Positions 43,733 to 57,262 of a stretch of DNA of 64,000 nt are shown piece by piece. The stretch spans positions 42,589,351 to 42,653,350 of the forward strand of contig CP141140.1 of assembly GCA_035235625.1 (NCBI GenBank). The letters run 5' to 3'. Under the pieces are notes generated by a model. That model did not search any database. It was not told where the DNA came from and was given only the letters and a program-made list of their open reading frames with translations. The DNA is from Saururus chinensis (lineage: Eukaryota; Streptophyta; Magnoliopsida; Piperales; Saururaceae). A program made the position numbers and the translations under genes. Position 1 is the stretch's first letter. Each line of letters starts with the position of its first letter.

Positions 43733-45165
43733 TGATCGTTTATAATTAAACCCTTTGCAAGTGTACAAGGAAATTGTACTAGGATAAGTATTTAAGGGTT
43801 GTTGAACCTCAGGGACGGATGAATTATTACTAAATCTAAAGAGGAATTTGCTGATTAAAAACTAGAAAGAACTTAAACTTAAATTAAGCAAAAGAAATGA
43901 ATCAACTAGTTTAAAAGCAAGAGATTAATATGATAGAAATTACTTAGGAAATTGAATCCACTATAGAATCATAACAATTCCTTAACTTTTAATCCAAATC
44001 TAGTGTAAATATGAACAAGTATTCTCAGCTACAAACTAGAATTACTTCAGAAAGAATCATTAATTAAATTCCATGGCATGAATTATCTTCGATAATAGCA
44101 CAAATCATCTACACTAAACTAGCTATAGGCATGACCCGTCTAATCTTAGTATAACTCATCCAAGTCATTAATTATCTGAACATTAAAACTATTGTATGAC
44201 CATCTCATCTAAATCACAGAAATTAGAATCGATGAAAATATCAAAACCACATCAATCTATCATCTACAAGACAATAAATCAACATAGACTTGAATAAACA
44301 TTAAGAGCTCTTCCATTAAAAAGGAAATCCATATCATACAATTGTCATCATTCACAACTAAGATCTAAATTAAAAAGAAAAGAAACTGAAACTTATCTAT
44401 AGCTTCATCAACTCCTAAGTAAAAAAAAAGTCTAGCCTTTCATTGTAGAAGAAAGCACTTGAATCTCCATTGAAAGCTTTGAGTTCTCTTCCATCTTCTT
44501 CTTCCTTTTTCTCTTCTTAAAATCTACTGTAATCCTTCAATTTTAAGCCAAATATGTCTTTTTATAGGCATAAGTTCCGTAGGAAGAAGTCCAATATGAA
44601 AAGGATTGAAATTTGGGTTAAACTAGGAAACTGCACGTTATGCCGTTCGATTGCCCCTGCATGCCCGTTCGAACGCTTGAACTATATTTTTGTTTGAATT
44701 CACGTTATCCCGATTGATCGGTAAGTGACCCCGTTCGATCGGCTACAGTGTTTCTGCAATCTGGACAGTTTTCCTGGACAGTTCATATTCTGTTCATTAA
44801 GCTTTCCTTCGTGTCCATATTAATTTCCAACTTGTTTATAACTCCGAAAAGTTGTCCAAATCACTTTAAAGCATGTGAAGACTATTTTGAACTATTTCAA
44901 AACATCATCCAAGTACCTTGATAAACGTACTTTACCTACAAAACATAAAATATCACACTTTAGACATGTCAAAAGTAACTAAAATTCCATCTTGATTTAA
45001 ATACATGTCTAAACAACTAATAACTACAAAATCATTAATAATTAAACTAAAATACTAATATCTATCTTAATCTAAATACACCATATTAACTCTAAATTAA
45101 CCTAATCTATACTAGCAAATAAGGTAAAAAGGCATATAAAATAGATATAGATTTCATACTTATCA
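43733..45165. mobile_element. LTR-like element J2 (family 3), solo
   Basis: It starts TGATCGTTTATAATT and ends TTTCATACTTATCA, with perfect 5-bp duplications GTATA at 43728-43732 and 45166-45170. It is very similar to J1 in the same orientation. The inverted ends TGAT and ATCA and the 5-bp duplication fit a solo LTR. Length is 1,433 bp. Confidence 0.7.
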
Positions 45166-45170
45166 GTATA

Positions 45171-46357
45171 TAACATATGAACGTTACCTAGAGCACTAAA
45201 CCGCCTCTGATATTCTCCAAGTTGGATTAACCCCTCGTTCGGCCACTGCTTTTCTACAAACTTTACTCCTTTACTAGGATCACCACAAAGGGAACCTCGC
45301 TACACAGCCAGAGTGTTTTTCAAAATCAACTTGTAAGAAAAACTTGTTCTAGATCTAACGCTAGAGTGTTTTTCGCAAACTCTTTCCAGAACAAAAAGAC
45401 CCTAATCTTCAATGTCTTGTCAGGTCGGTCACAAAATCTTCTCTCACGCCACGTGAAAGCTACTCAATGAGAGGACTTTTCATTCGGAATGGACTTTTCA
45501 AGAGGAAAGAACCTTTTAGTTGGAGGAATTGCCTGCATCTGATGTTGTATGCCAATAAATGCGACTTCATGAGGGTTTTACACGATATAAACCCTATCTC
45601 TAGTCAGAGGTATTTTCATCCAAAATTTACATTCTATTGTGTTATTCTAGATTTTATGGCATTTCCATTTAGAATACAAGGAATATAGAAATTTTCATTC
45701 TTCGGCCAGGCAATATGGAAAAAACTTGAGAAGTAAATAGTATTAAGACAATATAAGTATTAAGAAATTAATAAAGTAAAACACTAAGATATTGAGGGTC
45801 ATTGTAACATCTAATGATGTTATTTATGTTTTATGTTATCTTGATTAGAATTAAATGAGAATTCTATCTAACTGGAAGATATGAACATTAGAAGAAAAAC
45901 AAAAATATATAATGTTTTGGATAGATTAAGGATTAAAACAATTGTTTCTTTAAGAGTTCTAATTATCAAAACCACAAATGATCAAGAAGCATAGCCTTTA
46001 AGCATTTTACATATTAATATCATAAATAATCATAAAAAAGAATAATATTAAATGAACATGAGTACAAATAACTAATACTTACTTGAAACCATTGATAAAT
46101 CATGAATAAAACACCATTAGATTATGAAAATCACTTTTATCCTTAATTAAAGGGCTTAGCAAGCCATTAAAATAAAACTTTAAAATAAAGAAATATAAAA
46201 ATAGAGATGAAATATAAGAGAAGAGAGTTCCAAAGATGAGAGGAAGATCATTCTCCCATGTTCTTTCCTCTTTATATAGGAGTAGTGGGGGTATCTTCAA
46301 GAGGAAGTTCTAATCACATCCTTGGATTGATTCTTGATTGACTACTTGATTAATTAC
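45171..46357. other. Gene-free AT-rich stretch
   Basis: No exon or clear terminal repeat. GAGTGTTTTTC(A/G) phrases near 45310-45375 form a short duplication. TTTATATAGG near 46272 resembles a TATA box but no gene follows. Confidence 0.4.
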
Positions 46358-49300
46358 TGTCATGCCCGTGGTTTTTTCACACATTTACTTTAAAATTTTA
46401 CTAAAATTCCATTTTTAAAATACAGATGTAAATCAAATAAATTAACAAAATTCAAAACGTGTGAAAACAACTTTCATAAATTAAATCATCTTAAAACAAA
46501 CAAACGTTTTCAGGCGTGACCTAAAATAAAAGCGTACAATTAAAACCTACCATGGCCATGAGTTTTAAAAACAAAAACCTCCTAGGCATCTCTGAGTACA
46601 AGTTCTTTCACAGTCTGGGAATAAATCATACATACATACACAAGTCCAGTGGCTAACATAATTTTCTCACCGTAGTCAATACATGAGATTGTAGCACCAA
46701 ACTCCACATAACTTCACTGTAATTTCACTGCGCTCAAAGTCGAGGAAGAATTGTCCACACGAGGAAAAGTCCAGTCTCAAATAGCTATAGATTGACCTGC
46801 AAAAGCCTCCAGTCGAAGGGGCTAAAAAGATGGGGTGAGTATTTTCATACTCAGTAGGAAAATACCCAGTAGGGGAAAAATAAATCAATGAACTCTGCAA
46901 GTTCAAATATAGCTGCTTCCATGCAATCACACATGAAGCAAAAAGAATAAGAAGTATAAATATTGGCACACATACAAATCATCGTGCAAACTGAACTTAC
47001 ACTTACTCATATGTCAAGCTCTTACACTTACATTCTGAATCAGTCTTACTCATACAAACGTACGCTTACACTTACAACACATGCCTACTCGTACGACCTT
47101 ATTCGTACAAACTTACTTGTACGACCTTACTCATACAATCATACACTTACACATAAATGTACTCTTACATCTTCCTTAGAAGCTTACACTTACACTTACG
47201 CTTACCGTCTGAATCAAAGTCTTACAAACTTACTCGTACAACATACTCATACTCATAAACTTACTTTTACGGTCTTCCAAAGAAGCTCACACTTACTCTA
47301 AATCTTGCACATACAACTTACTCAGAATCTGAAACATACACTTACTCTTACGATCGTACACAAACTACCGACAACTAAAGCTCATTACAATTAATAAGCT
47401 CCAACGTCGGAAAGAAATGGAATGCCACTGGGGCATCAACTTAACTTTCGAGGAGCAACTAAACACCATGGACTTTTTCAAAGGCAAGGCACACCTATGC
47501 TCATGGGGCATAGGATCAAACAGGTAAGAGCATATCTATGATACTACTTACCTGAGCACGCAAATGCCCACTCTCTAGGGCCATACAGTGCCAACTAAGG
47601 GCGGAAAACATACAGTGCCACTCTTGGGCAGGAATCTTACAGTGCCACTCTTGGGCAGAACATATAGTGCCATCGGTAGGCAGAAAACATACATAGCCCA
47701 CGAAGGGCGGAAACTTACAGCGCTCTCAACAGAGCATCAAACGTCTGGGCTGAAATACGACACCAAGACTAAATCCCGTAGGATGACACCATGGCTATAC
47801 TAAGAAAGACGCTCAGTCGATTACTCATCGACTGGCACAAAACGGAACTTAATCCGTCGAAACCCTCAGTCTCAAACTCACACCGTTATTAAATTAGAGT
47901 GACTTACCATTCAAGTTCATATTAGATAACTTATGCATGTACAATTATGCTTGAAACTACTTCCGTCTTATAATCTTTAGCCAACCAGGCTAGAACTGCA
48001 CCCGTTCTGAAGCTCTAAACCATGAAGGTAGCATCCTTTACTTAGCTCATCTCTCACCCTGACACTTACAGTCTTACATAAACTCGAATTCCATACTGAT
48101 AATCTTATCATCATATACTTACGGCCTTACATCTTACACCATCCGCTATAAAACTGAATCATCTTACTCAACTCCTCAAATGACACCCTTTGGACCTAAG
48201 CCCTGCCATCAAACCCTTACTCATTATTCTTTCATCACAATTCATATTATGTATATTATGCCTGTACAATTATGCCATTCTCTCTTACTAACTCAATCCC
48301 CCAAGATGTTCAAAACTTTAAGTCTTCTAAATCCTTACATTGATTACATCTTCTGCTCAATGCTCTGATGTACCACCCGACTAAATCCAAACTAATCCTT
48401 CAATCTCATCAAATCTAACCTTCACTTGTCAATCTTACGTCTTTCCTCGCCTGACATACAATCATAGTTTCCATATCATAGTCCACGAAGTACTCCTTCA
48501 CCAAACATACAATCGAACACTTTTTCTCATACCATCAATCACTTACCACCAGTCCACAACAAAGATCACATACTCTGGTCACATGCATACGATTCATAGC
48601 AACTTACTACGTGCCCTTAGTCTTTACTAACATACGCATACAATTCACACACATACAACATGCTTTTCTAATCAACATAAACATGCAAAATATTAAATTA
48701 TAAACTCCTAGCATGCTACTACACAATCAAAGCATGCTATAATGAAATTACGAGTTCAAGGTCCCCTACCTCATAATCCATAGGAGTTTGATGGCGAGCA
48801 AATGATGGTGGTGGCGTCGATAGCGGAATAGGCGGCCAAAAGCATCGCACTGAGAGAGTTGTGTCCTGAGGATTTTCAAAGATGTTGGAATTAATCTCGA
48901 TAAGGTTAGATTAATTACACTCAAAGTATAAGACTGCGCGCATTAGGGTGGCAGACACAAGGTCGTGCCACTAGAGATGGCAAGAACGACCACAGAATAG
49001 GGGCTGACTGATTGGAGGTCGGCCAACAATTTAAAATACTTTGTTGGCGACAAAACATGAAAATGGATGGCAGACTACAACCAGTGGTAACAATTCCGCA
49101 TTGTCGAAGCCTCACAAGGTGGTGGAGGGCTTTAATGACCAGCGGCAAACATGCCTTGCCGAGCTACGAACGGCCTGACATGGCCGGGGGCTAGACCTAG
49201 GAGAAGACAAGTTCTGGCAGTCGCCGGATTGTGGCAAGTCAAATGGACGCCGACTCGATGTCGTCCAACATCCGATAGCAGAAAATGAATGTCACTATCG

Positions 49301-50608
49301 AAAACTATACTCTGATGTAGGTCGGCCAAACAAATGAATCGGAACCGATCGAGGTGAGTGGGGCCAAACCTCGACACCTTGCCATCGTCGGCTCGAGACG
49401 GAGCAGATGAGGTGAGCTGAATTCCTCCGATAACTCAGCACGGAAAAACAACCAAAAATAAATAAATGTATTTCCGAACCAAAAAAGGACGGAAAATGGG
49501 TAAAAGACCAGGGAGGTAGCGGTTCAATCCAAGGCGGCGGCCTTGTCATCTCCAGTCTGGAAGGAGGCCAATGGCCGGAGATTAATAGCATAGCCGTGGT
49601 TCACAACACAGAGAAACAGGAAAAACAAAAAGAGGGATTTTTGATCCCGTTCGAAATAGAGCGGAGGGTGCTGAGGGAAACGGCGGCCAAGGTGGCAGCC
49701 GATGTGGTGGCCTTGCCATTGTCGGGCTGGGGGGAGGGCCAAAGGCCGGTCGCTGTGGCCAGCCACCTGCGGCACAGCCAGTGGCCGCAACACATAGTGA
49801 CCGAAAGAACAACAAAAAAGAAAGCGATGCTCCGTTGAAAATGGCGGATGGGAAGGTGACTGGCTGAGAAGACGACGATCCAGTTTGGGGGTGGTGGTCT
49901 AATCGCCTCCGGGCTGGGGGAAGGCCGAAAGCCGGACCACGGTGACCGGCGACTGGCGGCACAGCCACAGGTCAACCACGAACAGAAAACGAAAATAAAG
50001 AGGTGGAACTGGTTTTTACCTCACGGCGACGAATCGGGGGCGGGGAGGCCGGGACGGTGGTGGCCGGAGGTCCTCCTTGCCAGGACAGAGTTGTGGCAGC
50101 GAGCTTGCGGCCATGCAGTTGACAGCTGTGGTGAATCGGCAAAAATGGCAATTCACCATCCAAAACGGGAAGGGAGGAAAAGAGTGGCGGCAGGGCCAAG
50201 TCAGGGAGGCGGCGGTGGCGTCGCCAGGCTGAGGCCGGCACGGCGGAAGCCGATGGCCACCAGCGGTGGTGCCTTCGGCCTCACATAGTGAGGGGGGTTC
50301 ACTGTTCCAAATGCGGGTCGGGCGTGCCGCCCGATCCGCCTCATATATTTATTTATTTTTCTTTTTTTTTCCAACTGCTTCTGCTCTCACACGTCCTATC
50401 TATTTTTCGCGCTAAAAATTTATGTGATGCGTCAAGGCCCATGACCTGCGACTAAACACCACTACTGACTCTTACGGTCGCAAATAATACAAATACAGAT
50501 ACGCCGAAGCGTAAAATTTATTTATCGAAAATACGACCAGAAACTGTAGAACATTGCAGAAATTGCAAAAAAATGCAGAAAAATTACAGAAAAATTAGGG
50601 ATATTACA
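46358..50608 (-). mobile_element. Solo LTR C (family 2), inverted, 4.25 kb
   Basis: On the plus strand it runs TGTCATGCCCGTGG to TTAGGGATATTACA, with perfect 5-bp duplications ATTAC at 46353-46357 and 50609-50613. In minus orientation the contents follow LTR B and D: a TAATTTTTCTG-rich head (50.5-50.6 kb), a GC-rich block (about 48780-50340), GTACGA-type simple repeats (47000-47340), a GGCACT(GT)-type array (47580-47760) and the hairpin GAGTATTTTCATACTC at 46837-46852. No coding domain was recognised. Confidence 0.8.
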
Positions 50609-50613
50609 ATTAC

Positions 50614-51582
50614 ATTTTTAGCACTGATTAGATTCTTATTCAATCAAATATATCAAAGATTTCTTTAGAAAATAAGTATCAATTACTCTTTCTCCGGTCA
50701 TCGAATCAGCCTCATCAACTTTCCTTATGTGTATCAATCACAACCATTAAACATATCCTCCATGTACGTTTGTTTTGACCCATAAATAATGTGATTCAAA
50801 TGGATTACACTATTTAAATGACACATGAGAGTTTAATATCCATCTAGATGATAGTAGTGGATCACTAAATTGCTCTTTAAACTTATACTTTGTAGAAGTA
50901 AGAATATCGAGTTTTTGCCTTTATAGGCATGAATTTATACTAAGCAATGAAATTGAATTATCTATGCATGGACCATAAATCTATCAACTATGTATTCAAA
51001 CAAAACATGCAAATCACACATAAACACACAAAAATTTAACGCGAAAAACCCAACTTGGGTAAAAAACCATGGCAACCTCACAAGGACACGTGAGACTTTA
51101 ATATCCATCTAGATAATAGTAGTGGATCACTAAATTGCTCTTTAAACTTGTACTTTGTAGAAGTAAGAATATCGAGTTTTTGCCTTTATACGCATGAATT
51201 TATACTAAGCAATGAAATTGAATTATCTATGCGTGGACCATAAATCTATCAACTATTTATTCAAACAAAACATGCAAAGCACACATAAACACACAATAAT
51301 TTAATGTGGAAAACCCAACTTGGGTAAAAAACCAAGGCAACCTCACAAGGACAAATCAATGCACTAGTAATCAAGAAGTTACAAGACATTAAGATCAACC
51401 CCCAGCCTCTTATAACTTGACACAAATAAAAACTCCTTACCTTTATTAAGTCCTCTTCATTGTTAGCCTTGAATTCTTCCTCCTTCGAATCCTTGAATTT
51501 TTCCCTCTTCATATTCGGCTTCATCTCCTTTTAGTGACTTAATCAAAGACTCATTCTTCAATTGTTGATTCACCATTGAGAT
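50614..51582. other. Gene-free stretch with a large tandem duplication
   Basis: It is dominated by the 265-bp duplication at 50821-51350. The remainder, to the LTR F boundary, contains no recognised exon. Confidence 0.45.
50821..51350. repeat. 265-bp direct tandem duplication
   Basis: Copies at 50821-51085 and 51086-51350 begin ACACATGAGAGTTTAATA and ACACGTGAGACTTTAATA and end CAACCTCACAAGG. Only a few differences are seen. Function is unknown. Confidence 0.85.
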
Positions 51583-54500
51583 CTATAACACCCCGGCCCG
51601 AGATTCAACCTCAAACAGGGTTCTAAAAACACAAAATTCGGGGTAATTGATTTTAAAATCGATAAACCAAGAGCGGACGAGTTTGAGTGTGCGAGATGTA
51701 ATGTTCCTCTACATAGTATGGAACTTAAGCGCTCCATCATGTGTAGGCTAGAATAAAATTATATTTTATTCTAATTTGGATCGTGTAAGGTCCCTAATTT
51801 TTCTACGATTTTTTGGGATTTTTCTGCCATTTTTCTCGTCATTTTCGGCAGGAAAGTGTGACGTTTCAGCGTATGTATATTTGTGTCTTTTCCCCCTTAT
51901 TTATACCCGTAGAGTCGGGTGTGGGGCTTAGTCGCGGGCCACGGGCCTCGTTGCGCGCTTACGGTGCAAATTTTGGAGGTTTAACGCATAACCAGTGGGT
52001 TAACGCGTGTTGGGGACGTAAATGGAAAAAAAAGGAGAACAGATAAAACATCGGGCTCGGCCCGATCCAGGATTTGGTGAACAGTACCACTGCCCCCCCT
52101 TTTCCGTTGGCCCTTTGTGTATAGCCGCCACCGACCGCCGGTGGGCCAGAGGGCCGCCGCACCGGCTCCGCCCCGGCCGTGCGACAGCAGGGGAGCCGCC
52201 GTCCCGGCCCCACGGCCGCTCCGCCGTCCGCCCCGACTTTTCCCGGTTAGCCACCCCTCACTGTCTTTTTTTTATTCCTCCGCCGCCGTGGGCTGGCGAG
52301 GGCTGGCCGGCCACCCACGGCTCCGCCATGGGCTGGTGACGACGGGAGGACACTCCCCCGGCCCCGAACGGCCTCAGCTCTGCCGTCCCGCTTCCGTTCT
52401 CTCACTGCCCTATTTTTCCGCCGGATGACTATTTTGGATGATTTGGGGGCCGTCGGCAGTGAGCCATGACCGGCTGTACTCCGTCCGGCCCCTCCTTGCT
52501 CCGGCAACGGCGAGAGGCCACCCCTCCTGGCCCGGTGGGCCTCGGCACCGCCGCCCCATCCTCTTTCCCCCTCTCTGCATTGTTCCGCCGACGCACTGTT
52601 TTGGGCAAACAGTGGCCACCGATGGTGATTCGTGGCCAATTCGGCCTTCCCCCAGCCTCACCTTGCTACGGCGAAGGCAGTGGACTACACCTCCATGCCG
52701 GTTCTGCCTCCGCCCTCCCTCCTTACACTGGCCAGTACGTTTTATCGTACAATTTTCCGGTGGGTTGTCACTGCCATCATTGGCGGGTGAGGGTGACTGG
52801 ACCACCGTGGGCTCCACCCCAGCCTAGCGATGGCCCAGGGACGGCCCCACCCACCTGGACCGATTTAGCCTTCGACCCCATGGCTGCTCCGCCCTTATGG
52901 GTTTTCCCCGGTCGTCCCCTATTTTTGGCCTACGCCCGTTTTGGACGTTGTGACTGACGTTATCAGTCGGACACCGGATTTGATTTGGTGGACCTTAGTT
53001 CGGCTCTGCCCCGACCCGGTGATGCCAATGGTCCACCCCTTTGGGTCTTGTTCAGCATTGCGGCCCGTAGCTGCAGCTAGTTCCGCCTTACCGGCATGTG
53101 TGCCATTGACCCCTCTTGCCCAATTTACGCCGTTGGTACCGGATGGCCTTTGGCAAGAATTTGTATGACTTACCTTGATAGAGGGTGGACAAGTTCACCG
53201 GCACAGGCCTTGGCTAGTGACAGCCTCGTGGCCTTTGCTCTCTATCGTGCGAGATGCACAACCGCCCGCACCATGGGTATTGGTTGTGGGTGGCGATCGG
53301 CGATGTCGCCGCTTAGATTGGCCACCGCTAGGGCCTTAGCCCTGTTGGCTTTTGTGGGCCTTGGGTCGCCTCATTTCAGCCCTCTCCCCCACCCTTGGGC
53401 CGCGTGCGCATATTGCCACGCGTGTACTTCTGGGTTTAGGCGTCGCATTCGCGCCGCCTAACCATTGGTTGGCTTTGCCACCAAGTGGAGTTGACCACTA
53501 GAGCTGTCCTCCACCTCTCCTTTGATTCTCGAGCGTTGCCCCGCGCTCTCCACCCTTATGTGGGCCTTTGTTGACCAGAATCGTTGCCTTTGGGTGCTGT
53601 CCATGGCTGATTTCGACGTCTTGTGGCCGGCTGAGCACGTCTTAGCCACGGCCGATCTTCAGTGTACACCATCGACATTTGATCGCACCGCCACTTATGT
53701 TGGCACGATATTTCTCCCGGCTGCCCTAGTGTGCCGCCGTGGATCGCGGATACTACTGCATTGATTTCTGACACTCTGTTTGGCCGTGATAGTTCCGGCG
53801 CATCCTAAAATCCTCGGGACAGCAGCTCTCTCAGCCAGGCAATGGTTTTGACCACCAACTCCGCCGCTGACGCTGCCACCGTCGTGTGCTCGCCATCGAA
53901 CGTCATGATTACGAGGTAGGGGAGCTTTGAACTCGTAAATTCATGAAGCATGCTTTGAATGAGTAGCAGCATGCTAGGATTATACGATTGCATGCTTGGA
54001 TGTTAAGTAACGATTCGATTGCATGATGTGCGTGTAAGCATGATTGTATGGTATGATTGATATGCATGAGATGTATGCATGTTTTATGGATGTGGATTAT
54101 GTATGCGCTGGTGATGGCTAGCAAATATGTCAGTATGTACGTTTGATGTATGCATGTGCTAGTCATGGCTAGCGTGCATGTTTAAAGTATGTATGAATGT
54201 GTGTGCATGTACTAGTGATGACTAGCATGTACGTTTGATGTATGCATGTGCTAGTGATCGCTAGCGTGCATGTTTGAAGTATGTATGAATGTGTGTGCAT
54301 GTACTAGTGATGGCTAGCGTGCATGTTTGTAAGTTATGTATGTATGACTGTATGTGTATGTTGTACGTATGTGTGAGACATACGTATGTATGATGGCTTT
54401 TTGCCTATGATATGGTTATGTGTAAGTGTATGTGGGCAGAGGTATGGGCGGTGGACAGTAAGAGGTAACAGAGGCTTTGTCTGAATTTGGATACGGTTGT

Positions 54501-57262
54501 GTAAGCGTATGACAGAGGATATGAGTATGACGGGCAAGGATTAGAATGGATCAGTTTGGGGTGGATTGTGTGTTGGGCAATTGTCAGACAGTAAGAGTGT
54601 TCATAATTGTACAAGCATAACATACAGATTATGAAGTGAAAATAAGTATAATAAGTGAGACATAAGCAAGAGGGTGACAACTAGGTTGGCTCTGAGGAGC
54701 GTTATTTGAGAATGTCAGCGTAAGATGATTTGGCCGTAAGATGGATGGCGAAGTATGCATATGTGCACGATATGTTTATGATATGCTTCTGCTTCATGGT
54801 TGAGTTGCATGGCGCATGCATTTATGAACTTATGGAGTTCACCGTTTGGGATTTCCCCTACTGGGTATTTTCCTACTGAGTATGAAAATACTCACCCTAC
54901 TTCTTTTAGCCCCGTTGTACGGGAGGTTTTGCAGGTTGTGCGGAGAGCTCCTGGAGATGGATGCTCGCTTCCGAGGTGGATTGATTCCCTTGGACTCAGG
55001 TATATGCTTCACTCATTGCGAGTTTATTTGTGCCATGATCTCCTGTATTGGGTGAGACGAGACATTAAGACATGTTTATTCTGGACTTTCGATTGGATTA
55101 GTCTGTGGACTGTTATGGGACTTGTACTCGGATGCCTGGGAGAGTGATTTGTATTTAAAAGTCTATGATCATAGCAAATTTATTCGTACGTGTGTTTTGG
55201 AGTAGCACCTGAGGATATTTGATTTGACAGTACAATGTTTAACCATATGATGTTTAAAAATTATAAACTATTTTATCAGGTTTTGATTTTATCATTTGAC
55301 TCCGATTTATGGGGAAAAAATAAAAAATTTTCTATGAGTTTTAAGAAAATGGGATGAAAAATCTCGGGCATTACAGATCGGGCCAACTTTGTCATGTCGT
55401 TTGTTGCCTACATATGTATTGGATAACATCTACAATGTTATTCCAATACGGTCGGATCCGCACGTAGTTCCACCTAATGGCTAATACATGTATCAGGTAG
55501 TACAAAATTATATATGTCAAAATTATATTTGAATAAATCATTTAGAGTTAGATGAAAATCTCATGAATCATATGAGTTAAATGAAAGCTAACAAATTAGT
55601 GGAATCACACATCTCGCTCTATTACAAAGCGGAGAAAAACACATTAGAGCATATTGAATCATATCATATCACATAAGATCATATAAGATTTCATCCAACC
55701 ATTTCAGATCATATTAGAAAAAATCAGATCATATCAAATCAAAACAAACCATATCAGAGCTTATTAGATCATATTAGATCAAAACATATTAGAACACATC
55801 GAACTAGAGCATAACATATATCTTAATTAGCACATGCATTTATATAATCATATTTTAAATTAGAAGATTAGAGATGCTTACTCCTCTATAGTTCCAAAAA
55901 TGGTGGCATTCAGAGTTGCTCCTTCCTTTAGAGCATCCTCCCCTTAAGGTCCGTAGACAGAAAATGGAGCTTCATCTTGCTCCAGAATGTGTTTTTCATT
56001 CAGCCCAAAGGAAATAGACAGACACTCCCCTTTCTTAGGGCTCTTCTCACTGTTTATACTTGAAGGCGATAGATAGAGCCTCCCCTTACCTAGAGACGTA
56101 TATCTCTTTGCACCCTTAAAAGCGGCGGACATAACCTTACCTAGAAACGGTTCTCACTTTTCATGTACGTAGGTCATGGACAAAGCTTCCCCTTACCAGG
56201 AAACGCTTCCCTCTCATCGCGTTCGTAGACAATGGAAAAAACTTCCACTTATTTGGAGATACTTTTCTCCCCCAAATTTTGTAGGCGACGAATAAAACCT
56301 CCCCTTAGCTCGAGACATTTCTCACACTATGTGGCCCGTCAATGAAGGGCAGAGCCTTCCCTTACTTTGGACCACTTTTCTCGGTGCAGCTGGATGGCTA
56401 GGGACATAACTTCCTCTCACTTCATGCCACTTCTCTCTCTCTCTGGGCCCAAGGGCATTAGACAAAGCCTCCTCTTATCCTAATCATTTCTTCTCTCAAG
56501 AGTTACTAACTCAAGGAGTGGACACTTCCATTGTGTAGAACACCATTGAATTAGCTAAGAATGTTTGTTGAACGGGTGAAATTGGACTCAAAATGGACAA
56601 AAAAAACTCTCCCAAAAGTCTATATGGGTTTCCTATTTATTTGTGGAGACCTGTGAGCATACGAAATAGATCCATGCAGATGCTCACCATGCGTCGCGTG
56701 CCCGTGCGGCATTCTATGCGGTCGCGATACTCATAATGTTCTACACGAGATCATGTCGTGCTGGCCCCAACCCACATTATGTGGGCCGATGCAAGGCCTG
56801 CTGAGCATTGCATGGGGCGGCATGTGTCATAGACCCAGCATCACGCACTGCAGCTAACACATGCTGCCTATGTTAGTGTTTGCATCAGTTAATTCATCCT
56901 TTACCCCTTTTAATCTTTTCAAATAATACTCCAACTTCAAAACACAATATCTTCCTCCCTGAAGTCGAAATCACACATTCTTGGTACCAATGGACTCGTA
57001 TCGACGAGCCCTTCGAAAATAGACTACATATGGGTAGGTTATCCTGCACTTATAAAGTGGATCTTGCTCGTATGGCAGATTTCTTAAGGTCATAGATTTT
57101 GCTCCAGACCTTCGCTACGCTCGTTCTTTAATTCTTACACTTATTACTTCGATCTCTACCCATGTATGGAGATTTCATCCCTTGAAACCCCCTAAATCCT
57201 ATCTAAATTTCCATAATTACCTATAACTCCTTGGTTAGACATAATAAAAAAAGGGGTGTTAC
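51583..57262 (-). mobile_element. Solo LTR F (family 1), host of LTR D
   Basis: The plus-strand ends are CTATAACACCCCGG and AAGGGGTGTTAC, with GAGAT at 51578-51582 and 57263-57267 as a likely 5-bp duplication; the terminal bases have decayed. In minus orientation it carries the family 1 head near 57260-56900 and a tail matching LTR E (GGATCGGGCCAAC, GGCAACAAACGAC-like). A roughly 60-bp minisatellite (CCTCCCCTTAC-type units) fills about 55930-56500. LTR D is nested inside. Without it the element is about 2.1 kb, close to LTR E. Confidence 0.7.
51784..55375 (+). mobile_element. Solo LTR D (family 2) nested in LTR F
   Basis: It starts TGTAAGGTCCCTAA and ends CTCGGGCATTACA, with perfect 5-bp duplications GATCG at 51779-51783 and 55376-55380. 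It is collinear with LTR B: GC-rich block (52060-53000), CTAG-core minisatellite (54105-54330) and hairpin GAGTATGAAAATACTC (54878-54893). About 1.45 kb of LTR B (22068-23520) is missing at 54753. Length is 3,592 bp. No domain was seen. Confidence 0.85.

Noticed and set aside
41039-45165. Intact retrotransposon with J1 and J2 as its two LTRs
   Set aside because: The outer flanks do not match, J2 has its own GTATA duplication, and the interval lacks any pol, primer-binding site or polypurine tract.
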